A DNA stretch of 64,000 bases from assembly GCA_010093485.1 (NCBI GenBank), contig MU001496.1, positions 1,307,666 through 1,371,665 of the forward strand, written 5' to 3'. Of this stretch, positions 1 through 9,671 are shown piece after piece; the first letter of the stretch is position 1; each line of letters starts with the position of its first letter. The notes under the pieces are model-generated. The model did not search any database. It was not told the DNA's origin and saw only the letters and a program-made list of their open reading frames with translations. Source of the stretch: Karstenula rhodostoma CBS 690.94 (lineage: Eukaryota > Ascomycota > Dothideomycetes > Pleosporales > Didymosphaeriaceae). Made by a program: the position numbers and the translations under genes.

Positions 1-772
1 GAGTGACTCAGGCTACTATACGAGTTTACAATCTTGACCTAATACTGTATCGCCGGTGTTCACCTTCCCGTGAGAGATAGCTTTGCGTTGCACTGATCAA
101 ATCTTCAACAATGGACCGTTCCCATCCCATTCTTCACCCTCGACGGAAGATGCGGACATATCAAGACGTACGCCTCAACCTGCGCTGATCGCTAGAAATC
201 ATAGACATGAATATTGTCCGCTATACCTGCATCGTGGCTTTTGGCCTTGTCTTCTTTGCTGGTGCAGCTGTTATGCTTAATGTTGCCGCTATAATAATTA
301 TGTAGACCCTCTTTCCAGACACTATAAATTACTATTATTAAGACATCTAAGTCTTTGAGACGCACATGTTCACATGTTTATAGTCCTTTGCCTGTTAGCT
401 CTACCCTACGCTATTTTGCGCGACGCCGGAAGAGCAGGCATAGAGTAAGGTCTCCTGTATTAGCTTGAACACGTGCTGGTTAGGTAACGCACGTGGGATT
501 GCAGCGGATTGACGATATTTTGTGTTAAGGAGTAGTGTGCGCGCTGGTCGCTGGTGCCTAGGATGGATTGAACTATGGACCCAGGGCAAGGAGGCTTGAA
601 AGCGCACAAACGCAGTTCAGATAAAGGGGTAAGATTACGTTATTAGGCTAAAGGATAGGCTTAGCCTGTTTACGCGCGCACTTCAGATTTTCCGAGTAAA
701 AACAAATTACCTCGACATCGTCACCCCCGACCTACCCACCACATGTCTAAGAAAAAAGAAACCTCTTCATTC
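1..772. other. gene-poor left edge; one tiny hydrophobic ORF
   Basis: No gene can be supported here. The only thing that stands out is a 32-codon ATG-initiated frame at 207-305 (+) that reads as a short polar N-terminus followed by a long hydrophobic stretch. It resembles a signal peptide or single membrane helix, but it ends without a mature domain. It could be the broken front of a secreted-protein gene or chance. A perfect TGACTCA lies at 4-10, with no identifiable gene beside it. Confidence 0.3.
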
Positions 773-868
773 TGAGAAGGATGGGATTCGAACCCACGCT
801 CTTTCGAACTGCGGATCTAGGTTTGGAGGAACCTAAACACAGCGCCTTAACCGCTCGGCCACCTTCCC
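773..868 (-). tRNA. tRNA-Leu (anticodon UAG) with a 17-nt intron
   Basis: On the minus strand the acceptor stem GGGAAGG (868-862) pairs with CCTTCTC (780-774), allowing one G-U pair. The D-arm carries the usual GGCCGAGCGGTTAAGGC. The anticodon stem is CTGTG/CGCAG and the anticodon is TAG, reading CUA. A long variable arm typical of class II leucine tRNAs follows, then a T-arm with GGGTTCGAATCCC. Directly after anticodon position 37 there are 17 extra bases. They include a stretch complementary to the anticodon loop, the usual position and pairing of a fungal tRNA intron. The A at 773 is the discriminator base; CCA is not encoded. Confidence 0.93.
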
Positions 869-1927
869 TGTGGATTAATATCAATGTTCAGCAATCAAAT
901 ACTTATATTCATGTGATTAGATTGCGTGATAGGAATCAGGGTTGACACGAAAAGAATGGCGGGTGTTGAGCGACTAGAAAGTAGAACACACGATCCACAG
1001 GCACTAGCGAAGCGGGGCAGAGTCGGAACGAGAAATTTGGGGCTTACATTAGATTCATACTCTAGAGGATGGCGAAACAACAACCACTTTCCTCGTCTTG
1101 CTTGATTTATCAATCAGTGCCTACATATGCTGTTTAACAATTTTTTTACTCAGTCTCTAGATGAATCTCATATCTCCAACTATAATAACAAGTATGGTCT
1201 GGATATACTGCTGCTGCACTGCGTTTAATTGCGGTACCATCGTGGGCAGCGAGCAGATCGACAATCTTACAAGATTCGTAAATACACACACCGTCTTCTA
1301 ATATACAAGGCTGCCTTATATCGTTATAGAACCTGTGCGCAAGGTTTCGGCACTCTGTTGCCGTAGCCGCGGCCACTACTGTTAACCCTGAGACTGACGC
1401 GATGTCGTCGCATATCCTGAGCTATAGATATTGCATATGCGATTGCTTAAGGCGCATCTTGAAAAAATAAAAGGATAAATCTATTGCGCCTATATAATAC
1501 AGATAGACTCTTAGGCCCGACCTCCATGACCTGTTCTCTTGACAAGGCAGATATCTATGGTAGTCCTCCACAAAACTGCACTTCATGGTAAGCTTACCAA
1601 AGTGTGTGAACACCAGCGTCAGTCTATCAGGCTAGAAATCGACAGAGACATTATAGGTTGAGTTGCTACAGCATATATCTGACGTTGATTCTTCAACAAG
1701 ATGAGCAGTATGGGCTGAGACAGCTGCAGCAGTGACCTAACTAGGTACTGGCCCAAATACGATATTACAGAAGCGCCAAAGGCTAGACGTATATCTACCG
1801 CCCGCCTGCCTGTTACAACTCTTCCAGCTGTACACCAAAACGCAAGACAAGGAGTTGTACCCAACAAAAAATATGGTGAGTTACCGTATCCGAGCTCCTC
1901 CTACCAATGCTGACACCCTACCTGTAA
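869..1927. other. no gene seen
   Basis: Both strands contain only short frames broken by stops, with no recognisable domain, tRNA or clear repeat. Base composition is locally AT-rich around 1400-1500. It is treated as decayed intergenic DNA of the left-hand repeat-rich block. Confidence 0.4.
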
Positions 1928-2385
1928 CATTCGTCACCGGCTCCGGACGCTGCACAGACCGACAAGACCATATACACCATCGTAGACGACGCGAAGAAGG
2001 CATCCCTGGCTGCGTAGGAAAAATGTGAAAAGGTCACGACTACGCGGACAAGCCTGCAAGAAGAAACGTCCAGCTCGAGAAGGAGGTGGAGGGTTTGGAA
2101 AAGCGTCTCGGGGAACCCGTCAACCTGAAAGTCCTCGCGAACGCCGTCCAAATTCACGCAAAGGCTGTATTTTCTACTTCCACCAACTATCCCCGGTACA
2201 AACTCACTGACCCTCTGCAGGATGCCGTTGAAACGGTCGGCCGTGCGTTGATTGACTTCGTCAAACTCCCACTAGCCAGCGCACAGGAGGGCGCGAAACA
2301 AGTCCAGAAAACAATGGATGCCCTGAAAGCATCGTGTTGCAACGCGTTCCAGCAGGCTCTACCGATACCACCGAGTCCCAAGTGG
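1928..2385 (+). pseudogene. decayed fragment of a helical protein gene
   Basis: I do not recognise the family. From about 1928 the plus strand reads as an Ala/Lys-rich helical sequence (including TIYTIVDDAKKASLAA). It is then interrupted by an in-frame TAG at about 2007 and continues as EKCEKVTTTRTS. From about 2060 the coding-like sequence continues in another frame, with QLEKEVEGLEKRLGEPVNL and a further helical segment to about 2385. This pattern of one stop plus one frameshift within a coherent charged, coiled-coil-like sequence fits a broken gene. The TAG could derive from CAG by C-to-T change. No start codon or promoter is evident. Confidence 0.4.
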
Positions 2386-2712
2386 AGAAATGATGGTCCG
2401 GAGACGATGCATGGACGGGCATGTGCGGAATTCCGACGGGTAATGATACATGTGGGGCAGGGCAGCGATTTGCGCAGACTGCCCACGCGGCTTAGCCCTC
2501 CAGGAAATAATTCATGAACAGTAACATCGTTCAGCTGACGTGCATCGTGCATCGTGACATATGACGATAGAACTACCGTAATCTCCACGCATTGGTCATT
2601 TTCTGGGCATGGAGTGAAACATGTGATATCTTCTGAGCCTTTCTATGGATAAATACCATGTTCTGGCATCGCGGTGACCCCCCTCCCCCTCGACTTGACA
2701 CCTTCCTCCCTA

Positions 2713-3420
2713 TCACTCTCGTATCCGCCTTCGTCGTTCCTCGAACCATCCGAAAATCGCATCCGCGTGTGCAAATGCCCGCCGTAGCTCACTGTCGTCC
2801 CATTCAGATACTCCCACGCCAACGTTCTGAGCCGATGTTGGATGCGGTCCATGCACGTCGGTGTCGTCGGTGTCGTGGCTGTGCTGTATGTCTTCGTGAT
2901 CGTCGGATCTTATAGTATGATCGTCGACATCGTCGACTTGGGAACTTCGTGAATGGTCGATGCTCGATTGGATTTCATGTGCGACCCAGTCATGCGACCT
3001 GACCGCCACGTTCCTCTGGAAGGCGCTGATGTTCTCGAAGGCGTCGACGTTGTACAGCTCCTCGTGCAGGCGGAGTAGTCGTAGTGGATGTGGTATGAGG
3101 TTATTGCCGGAACTAAAGCGGCCCTTGCGACACTCATACGCGACCTTGGTGTCGTCCAGATGGTAGGTCCATCTTGGGACCATGTCGGTTGTTGTCGATC
3201 CTGTGGGTGTGCTCCAAAATACCCCCATGCGTCCCACGATCTCATTATTTACAACCCCCATCCAGATCTCAGAGCTCGGCAGTTCTCCTCGCCCTTGCGC
3301 CATGCCAATGAAGATGCGGCTTTTTTTCCAGCCGAGAACTTTGCTTGACTCGGACGTGGGCAGTAGATGTCTGGGGGTATCCCCGGCTCGTCTCAGACGC
3401 CACTCCCATAGATGGGTCAT
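2713..3420 (-). CDS. hypothetical protein with C-terminal DDSEL motif
   Basis: Family not recognised. The first in-frame ATG is at 3420 and gives 235 residues without an intron, ending at TGA 2713-2715. The open frame continues upstream without an ATG through a three-fold repeat of about 20 bp at 3590-3650, and a TATAAATAC sequence lies at about 3671-3679 on the same strand. The N-terminal half is globular and Trp-rich (MTHLWEWRLRR). The middle carries an Asp/His-rich low-complexity stretch, and the end has a motif WDDSELRRAFAHADAIF followed by an Arg-rich tail. The same C-terminal motif recurs in the ORF at 5907-6233. An intact long frame in decayed surroundings argues for a real gene, but function is unknown. 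Confidence 0.5.
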   Translation of the reverse strand: MTHLWEWRLRRAGDTPRHLLPTSESSKVLGWKKSRIFIGMAQGRGELPSSEIWMGVVNNEIVGRMGVFWSTPTGSTTTDMVPRWTYHLDDTKVAYECRKGRFSSGNNLIPHPLRLLRLHEELYNVDAFENISAFQRNVAVRSHDWVAHEIQSSIDHSRSSQVDDVDDHTIRSDDHEDIQHSHDTDDTDVHGPHPTSAQNVGVGVSEWDDSELRRAFAHADAIFGWFEERRRRIRE

Positions 3421-3564
3421 TGTAACCAAGGCCTGGTCCGGTGGGGCTGGTCGTATCGATTTGACGTTCACTCTGTGATGCGGGTCGTTCAGCGTGAACT
3501 CCAGCGCGTCGCTTAGCCGCTTTCGGTGGCTTCGGAGGTTCCTCGACAGCTCCGATCTCGGCAC

Positions 3565-4099
3565 TGCCAGTGCTTGTGGCAGGTGATCTGGAGTGGATAG
3601 AAGTTGGGCTGTGGTAGATAGAAGGCAGACTGGAGTAGAGAGAAGGTGGGCTAGTCGCAGCGGGGATAAGTATTTATACAGTTTGTTACGAACACAAAGT
3701 AAGAGAGACTAGCGAAGCTAGCGTATATTAAGACGCTCTAATAAGAGGTAGTTACTAGGAGTCTAGGTGAGTTGCTGCAAATCCAGGTGAAGGTATCGTA
3801 TAGATTCCAGCGCACGTCCCTAAAGCAGGACACTTTCTAAAACCTAGATGTAGTTATACACGAAAATATTACATTACAGTTTCTGAGTCTGTGTTACCCC
3901 TAGATAGATCGTGTAGTATAGGGTTGTTAGTCAGGTATAGATTACTATCACGACGCTCGCGAAGACGCGCCTTGCAGAGCGGTTTATTAGTATTTTGACG
4001 CTATATTTGGTAAAGATTTGTCACTATTTATATTAAAAATGATAGGTGCTACGACTAGCTAGAATATTAAAGTTATAGTAATACCCGTATTTACTAGTT
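3565..4099. other. AT-rich decayed DNA with a short tandem repeat
   Basis: The segment 3590-3650 contains three degenerate copies of an approximately 20-bp unit (TGGATAGAAG-like). The remainder to 4100 is AT-rich, full of TA dinucleotides, and has no open frame. Its composition differs sharply from the GC-rich gene block after 11 kb and is what repeat-induced point mutation would leave. No gene is visible. Confidence 0.4.
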
Positions 4100-4361
4100 A
4101 TACTTTAATATTCCTTTAGTTCTTAAGTACGCTAGAATCCATCTTAGCGGTAGACTTAGATCGAGCTATCTGCATCTTGTCTAGATTGCTTCGTGCAGCT
4201 GCGAGGTGCTCTACGTACTATTTAGTCTAAGCGGCGGCCTGTTAGGCTAGGTATTAATCGATACATACTTGCATATACGTTTCGAATGCTGTCGTATAGC
4301 GCTGCATTTAGTGGAGAAGCTGAGTGAACAGACTCCTGTCGTAGTGTTAGAGTCCAACCAT
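4100..4361 (-). pseudogene. RIP-like gene remnant with Gln-to-stop changes
   Basis: On the minus strand one frame from ATG 4361 reads as a coherent helical protein, except that TAA or TAG codons occur repeatedly. They sit where glutamine fits the surrounding sequence, for example QRYTTAFETYMQVCID then stop, YLA then stop, QAAA then stop. After the last interruption it reads YVEHLAAARSNLDKMQIARS. CAA/CAG changed to TAA/TAG is the C-to-T change expected from repeat-induced point mutation. The sequence looks coiled-coil-like; the family is not recognised. It is not a functional gene as it stands. Confidence 0.5.
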
Positions 4362-5906
4362 GTTATCTCGAAACTGACGAAGACTTACACAGGTTTCTGA
4401 CGCTTCTTGCTTTTAAAGGCGCGTCTTCTTGCTACTTTCCTGGTTTCGAAGGCGGGCCACTAGGACTGCTGCACGACGAAGACCTCAGGGGGCTGTGGGA
4501 TTGACAACAAATATATTCGTCTTATATGGGTGTTTTGCAACAACCGGTCATAAGATGTGCGACGGAAGCCTCCAGGCTCTGGCGGAGTTAGAAAGCGAAG
4601 ACGGAGACATCGAAGAAGACGCCGGCATAACCTACGATTTATATCCAGTACCTGATTAAACAATCCGGGCTCGGCCTAGACGTACCGCAGCGGCGGAAGC
4701 TGATTAACCGTCTCGTGGAGTACTGCGACGGCAGAAATCCGACCTTTGCATACCTCGTCGAAAGTCGCCGAACGCCTAACCATGCCTTGGAGCACAGTCG
4801 TGATGGTGGTTTATGTATATGTATTTAATTAGGGGTTGTAAGGACGAACTCTGATAGGATACTAAATACCACGATAACTATTGACATCGACGATGTGGTA
4901 ATCTGACAGAATGCCGAAGGTGCACTGGTGGCTCCATGAAAGGTAGTCGCGATTCTCTGTGGATAAGCAGGCTGTCGTGAAGGTGCGACCTATAGATCTA
5001 TCACAATCAGAACCAATTCCAGCAATAACCATTCCAGAGCCAACAATCGTAGCAGGGAAATAGCCATACGACCTTGATAAAACACCAGTGTGTATACCAC
5101 AGGAGCTGGTCGGGCTTGATGCGGTTCTTGTTGCGCTTTTGAATCGCTTCGAGATGGTCGTCAATCAACTTCCTCAGTGGTGGATGTCACGGGTCGTGGA
5201 GAAGCTTCCAAAGTATCCGTATCCGTGATTTTGTACCACTGCCTGGCTATTCGTGAATCGGGCATTGTCCGACGCGCGTCTTCCTGAGGATGTCCAAATT
5301 GTTCCTAGTAGAGCTGCGACTGATAAGCGGCTCTTATGATCTCAGCACATCCAATACTTGCCGGCAGTGCGCAGCCCGCGTCACGTCACCTTTGCAGTGC
5401 AGGAATTCTTCATGTTTCCGGATATCGAATGCCAAGTTCTCTCGGAACATATCATGGTCCCGTCTGAAGGAATTTCAACTACAAGCAAATTGTTTCGCAC
5501 AATGGGGTTGTTCGGACTTAGCCATGACTCGCCGCCATCAAGGCCGTGGAAGGGTTACATTCTTGCCATGCCAAAACAATTCAGTATAATGGAAAAAGGG
5601 TATGAATACTGCATTTCTGCTCCTAGGATAACTCAGAGTACTCAGATCATATAGAACAAGTATAGGAGTAATAATACGTACTTGGAATATTCACCTCGTA
5701 CAACTCTTCTTTCTTTAGTCTAAGACCATGTGCAGAATCTCTATAGTTGTAAGTAAAAGACAAAGGTATACGCTAAGCCGAGCAGGGTCTAGCTATAGTA
5801 TATATACTGTTCTATATCACCTTTCCTTTCCAACTGTTTCCTCTTCAACTTCTTCTTCAATTTCCTCTTCATCAATTTCAGAAGAACTTCCATTCAAGAG
5901 CCCGAC
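4362..5906. other. decayed region with scattered coding-like fragments
   Basis: No intact gene. Short coding-like stretches appear in different frames on the plus strand. One at about 4640-4790 reads YLIKQSGLGLDVPQRRKL and on towards LVEYCDGRNPTF; another at about 5358-5654 includes FAVQEFFMFPDIECQVL. Stops and frame changes separate them. Positions 5630-5830 are AT-rich. Just before 5907 a pyrimidine-rich tract (about 5820-5880) and TATATA-like sequence (about 5795-5805) look like a fungal promoter for the ORF that follows. Confidence 0.35.
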
Positions 5907-6233
5907 ATGAGCGTACCAGTCAAGAGCCAGAAGAAGAAGAAGATGTCCCCGAAGAGCGAGGAGTTCGTCTACGATAGTGACGAGGCTTCATCAGATCCAG
6001 CCCCGTCACAAACAAATGTACGACGAAGCGTGGAACTGCAGCCAGATGACATCGAGCCCCGTCGAGCGTCCATTCACGACATACGCAAGTTGTGGCACGA
6101 GCTTGATGAGGCCGTCAAGAGAGTGCAACGGCAGCTGAGTCTGTGGACCATCGGCCATGATGACAGCGAGCTACAAGTAGCCTTCGCAGACTACCACGAG
6201 ATTGTCAGACGGTTACATGAGCGCAATCAGTAG
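5907..6233 (+). CDS. small hypothetical protein, DDSEL family
   Basis: A 108-residue ATG-initiated ORF with GC-rich codon usage, unlike its decayed surroundings. It starts right after a CT-rich tract typical of fungal 5' leaders, with TATATA-like sequence about 100 bp upstream. The N-terminus is Lys-rich (KSQKKKKMSPKSEE), then acidic. The second half is predicted helical by eye and ends in HDDSELQVAFADYHEIV. This matches the C-terminal motif of the ORF at 2713-3420 at about half of the aligned positions, including D-D-S-E-L, A-F-A, I and E-R. I do not recognise a named domain. It may be a short paralogue, a truncated copy, or a lineage-specific small protein. Confidence 0.5.
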   Translation: MSVPVKSQKKKKMSPKSEEFVYDSDEASSDPAPSQTNVRRSVELQPDDIEPRRASIHDIRKLWHELDEAVKRVQRQLSLWTIGHDDSELQVAFADYHEIVRRLHERNQ

Positions 6234-6814
6234 GGCATGGGGGGGGGGGGATGGGTCGAGACACCTGTGGTACTGACAGCATCGACCACTGTGGGACCTC
6301 ACGATGATCCGGGGCCAACGAGTTCCATGTCACATCTTCGGGCTACTCCAACGAATATCATCAATATCGACTCAAGCGGAATTCATGATACCTAATCATG
6401 TCACTTCACGAAATTTTCCACTTCAGTGTCATCAAGTTTACACTGAAAAGTTATGTTTTCTCTTCACTGGCTGGCATGCTTCCGACACAATTTTGGGTTA
6501 TTGGGGTACAGGTGTTCGGGTGTTTCTCCTTGGTTCCTATTGTGGTCGGGATGGGCCACGTTTTACATCTATCAGAATGGCAGTAGGCTAATTGACGGAT
6601 GAGGTGCTGTGGCAAGCGATTTTCTCAGCATACAGTGACAGATAATAATACCACGGAACTCTGATCAATATCGCATGGGAAAACTTGATTCGTGATGGTG
6701 ATGCCAGACTTTACATGCTGTAGGGTTTTCTTTCGAAGTTGGTTTTTAGAGGAAATATGATGAGTGATGACAACAAAAAACGCCAAACTGTGGATATGTG
6801 ATGATCTTAAGGTA
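6234..6814. other. no gene; poly-G tract
   Basis: A run of G residues at about 6239-6251 follows the ORF directly. The rest holds only short frames on both strands, none with recognisable content. No regulatory element could be supported. Confidence 0.4.
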
Positions 6815-7293
6815 GTGGAAGACGATGCCGAGGCGCCCGTGGGTTCCCGTTGGGAGGGCGCCCGCGAAAAGGAGGGAGTGTGTTGGGGTGATCGGCAAAC
6901 TGTGGATGGGTAAAAGATTAGTTATACTGGAGTGAATAACAAGCGGTGACGACTGTTGGTGGATCTGCTATCTTACAGAACAACACTTCATAGTTGTATG
7001 ACAAGTGGGGAGGTAGAGAACGACGTGTTGTAACCAGGCATGTGGGGATCCCGGGGTCGTGGAAGACAATAGGGAGGCGCCTGTGGGTGCCCGTAGGCCC
7101 CCGCGAGGAGGAGGGAGTGTTGGGGTGATCGGTGGGGTGAGTCACGTGTGACTGTGGCTCTGGGATTATCGTCGCCTCAACCATCGTGGAAGACAATAGG
7201 GAGGCACCCGTAAGGAGGAGGGGGTGTTGGGGTAATCAGTAGGGTAAGCCACATAAAACTGTGGCTCTGAGAATATCGTCGTCTTAACGATCT
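6815..7293 (+). repeat. GC-rich dispersed repeat, three direct copies
   Basis: Three degenerate copies start with GTGGAAGACRATRSSGAGGC and continue with GAGGAGGGAGTGTTGGGGTGATC-like sequence. They lie at about 6815-6907, 7040-7185 and 7186-7293. The second and third also share a tail GACTGTGGCTCTGRGAWTATCGTCG. Inverted copies lie at about 9672-9750 and 9850-9998. No coding capacity is visible. The unit could be a remnant of a transposable element or of a longer inverted-repeat structure. Confidence 0.65.
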
Positions 7294-7429
7294 CAACACT
7301 GCTTAAGCCCCATAGAACAGATACAAGGGCCAACAGAGCGAGATGAGTGTGACCAGGCAGATCATCAGTAATATTAGAAGGAAGTAACGAGAGACTCGTG
7401 GTTAAGAGAATGGCAGGCGGGGGCTTGGG

Positions 7430-7990
7430 GGAATTACGAATTATAGTTTAGAGAACGACGAGCGGGTAGTTCGAAGAGGGTGGTGGTATAGGAATATATA
7501 AGCTGTGGTTCTGAAACGACGCGTGCGTGGTAAAAAATGGGGAACTAAGTTATAACGACAACGAGCGGGTAGTTCGAAAAGGGTGTTGGTATAGGGATAC
7601 AGGAGCTGTGATTCTAGAAATGACGCGTGGGTGGGAGAAAAAACGGGAAACTGAGTACCGACGACGATGTGGAGTGAATTACCCTCACACGGTGGTAGTA
7701 TACGGATTTCTGAGCTATGGTTCCAGAAACGACGCGTGGGTGGAGAAAAAATGGGGAACTAATGACAACTATAATGACAACAATAACGACATTGCTAAGT
7801 ATATACGCTCACACGGTAGTAGTATATGGATATATGGGCTGTGATTCCATGAACGACACGAGCGTGGTAATAAAAATGGGGAACTAACGACAACAACTAC
7901 GACGTTGCTGAGTATAGTACGCTCTCACGGTAGTGGTATAGGGATATATGAGCTGTGATTCTAGAAACGACGCGCGCGTGGTGGGGAGGA
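7430..7990 (+). repeat. tandem array of about 110-bp units
   Basis: Five degenerate units are recognised by the anchor GAAACGACGCGTGCGTGG or close variants. The anchors are at about 7514, 7616, 7729, 7850 and 7964, so spacing is 102-121 bp. Each anchor is followed by AAAAATGGGGAACTAA and a CGACAACGA-rich segment, and each is preceded by GGTATAGGGATAT-AGCTGTGRTTC. A single further copy lies near 10480-10550. Short ORFs through the array are by-products of the repeat. Unit length is below that of a nucleosome repeat; the function is unknown. Confidence 0.7.
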
Positions 7991-8009
7991 TCATACATAT
8001 AATTACTTT

Positions 8010-8360
8010 GTATATAGTTGAGTCTGATAAAGTTGCTGGTAACTTTGAGAGCGCCGGTCTGCTCGCTAATGACGTTGGTGTGGCCATGGATCGCGCGTCC
8101 CACGTTGTGTGTATCGGCCTCATCCTTACTGTACCAGGACAGAAGGACATGCGTGTCTGGGCTAAAGCCGAAGCTTAGAAGTTCGTTTCCCATCTTGGCC
8201 AGTGTCTTTCCATGGGTTTGGTCGCTGGCGTAGCGCCAGCGCCATGCCTCCTCGACTTTAGCAACGCTCTTGTCCGTTTTATGTCCAATAAATTTTACAA
8301 TAGATTCAATTGAAGTATTGTAATCGACGTATCTTCCCATCATCTCATCTCCTGTGATCA
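8010..8360 (-). pseudogene. coding-like fragment, unknown family
   Basis: The minus strand is open for over 110 codons with a sequence that looks like protein, including DEMMGRYVDYNTSIESIVKF, VEEAWRWRYASDQ and FGFSPDTHVLLSWYSKDEAD. There is no convincing ATG start (the open frame begins at a TTG) and the end runs into the tandem repeat array. It lies downstream of the BTB fragment on the same strand. It may be another exon of the same broken gene or an unrelated fragment. Confidence 0.35.
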
Positions 8361-8436
8361 CGCACCGCAACAACCTCTAGGGAAGAACTATATAGTGTGG
8401 TATTTCTAGTATGAGTTATACTCGCAGTACTCCATA

Positions 8437-8735
8437 TCAACAAGATGAGCAGCATGGGTTGGTCTTCATGATACTCATCGACCCCGTGAATACCAGTACA
8501 AGGTACGCTTCGAAGACCTTGGATACTTGGAGAGTTGAACCGTGTAGTTACCCGTGGCGAGGGTCCGATGGAAATACTCAGACCGCGTGCTGAGGACGCT
8601 CGCGGGGATGGAGAAGCGACAATCTCGTGGTGCTGTTCCCACAATGACAGTGACGATGTCTATGAGGGAGAAGCGGAGGCATGACTTCCCTATCGCCTTA
8701 TTAAACTCCTGTCGTCGCTGCCACGGTGTGTGCAT
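8437..8735 (-). pseudogene. BTB/POZ-domain gene remnant with frameshift
   Basis: From ATG 8735 the minus strand reads a short N-terminus, then IVTVIVGTAPRDCRFSIPA and SVLSTRSEYFHRTLATG. This is the beta-strand and helix pattern of a fungal BTB/POZ domain (hydrophobic V-x-V-x-V-G, then L-x-x-R-S-x-Y-F). After YTVQLS the frame is lost. The next BTB element, KVFEAYLVLVFTGSMSIM, continues in another frame to a stop at 8437-8439. The expected order is kept, so a single small frameshift explains the break. BTB domains mediate dimerisation and Cullin-3 binding; this copy cannot make the full domain. Confidence 0.6.
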
Positions 8736-8738
8736 GGC

Positions 8739-9017
8739 TCAACGCCAAAACATGATGTCGTTCTGGTAGATGCACTCCTCCTCAGCCGCCGCAATTTCCG
8801 CTTCGTAACGCGTATCTAGCTCGTGGTTCAATCGAAGGATGTGGCACGGGGTTCCGAAGCGGCCATAGTAGCCAAAACCGCCATGGTATATGGCGTGGAG
8901 GAGCGCGTCCATGTGGTCGTCGTCGAGATTCATGTCCGCAACCCGGACGGCGGCGATGAGGTCGTCATAAGTTTCCATATCCTCCCAGACCAGTCGTTCA
9001 CAAAGTACCTCCCTCGA
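8739..9017 (-). pseudogene. coding-like fragment upstream of the BTB remnant
   Basis: An open stretch of about 93 codons on the minus strand, without an ATG at its front. It includes WEDMETYDDLIAAVRVADMN, a run of His and Gly (HAIYHGGFGYYGRFG) and the helical LNHELDTRYEAEIAAAEEEC. It ends at a stop four bases before the BTB remnant's start. The acidic helical composition looks like real protein, but no family is recognised. It may be the 5' part of the same decayed gene or a neighbouring gene. Confidence 0.3.
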
Positions 9018-9299
9018 CACCGCAAGAAGAAGAGAAGAGAAGAGAAAATGATTAAATCAAACTAGAACCGACTCCCCGCTAGGGATGCAATTGAGACTCT
9101 TTTCCAGTGTCGCCTGGAGTATTAGTATGGCCAAGTCCACACGATATCCAGCGCGTAGCCAGATCTATAGATAACGCCTTTGTTCATCCATTCCTGTCAC
9201 CGAGACCTCCTTTCTATCACCATGAAAGGCATAATCATCCCTGCTATATACGCCTGTGAACACTTTATACGTGATAGTCAGTAAGGTTCTGGTTATCCA

Positions 9300-9560
9300 A
9301 TTGGCTCTAGATAGGAGAGCTGATAATGCGGTCGCGATCCACATACTTGTCGTAGTTAATTGTGATCTTTTGGAGACTGCTGAGACCGCCGGAATCGGAC
9401 GACTGCATGTCGTAGATACTGTGAGCAAAGTATTCGCTGGTCTCTGTAGCATAGAACAGCTTAATCTCCTCGAGGTTGTCGAGGTGAATGTTCTATTCAT
9501 AGCCCTCAAAGAAATCTCTGCCCACGAACCATTGTCCAGGTGCCACGTCTATGACTCATC
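9300..9560 (-). pseudogene. decayed coding fragment
   Basis: One minus-strand frame reads VAPGQWFVGRDFFEGYE, then a TAG, then NIHLDNLEEIKLFYATETSE and further coherent sequence to about 9300 before more stops. The TAG again sits where Gln (CAG) would fit, as in the remnant at 4100-4361. The family is unknown, and the fragment is not expected to be functional. Confidence 0.35.
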
Positions 9561-9671
9561 TCGCTCTGTTAGCCCTTAGATTTATCCTGTTCTATAGCAG
9601 TTAAGCAGTGTTAAGATAGTTAAGGTAATAATAATTCTAGAGCTATAGTTATACGTAACTTACTTTACTAA

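Noticed and set aside
7430..7990. CRISPR-like repeat array
   Set aside because: The units are long, degenerate and without short unique spacers, and the genome is fungal.
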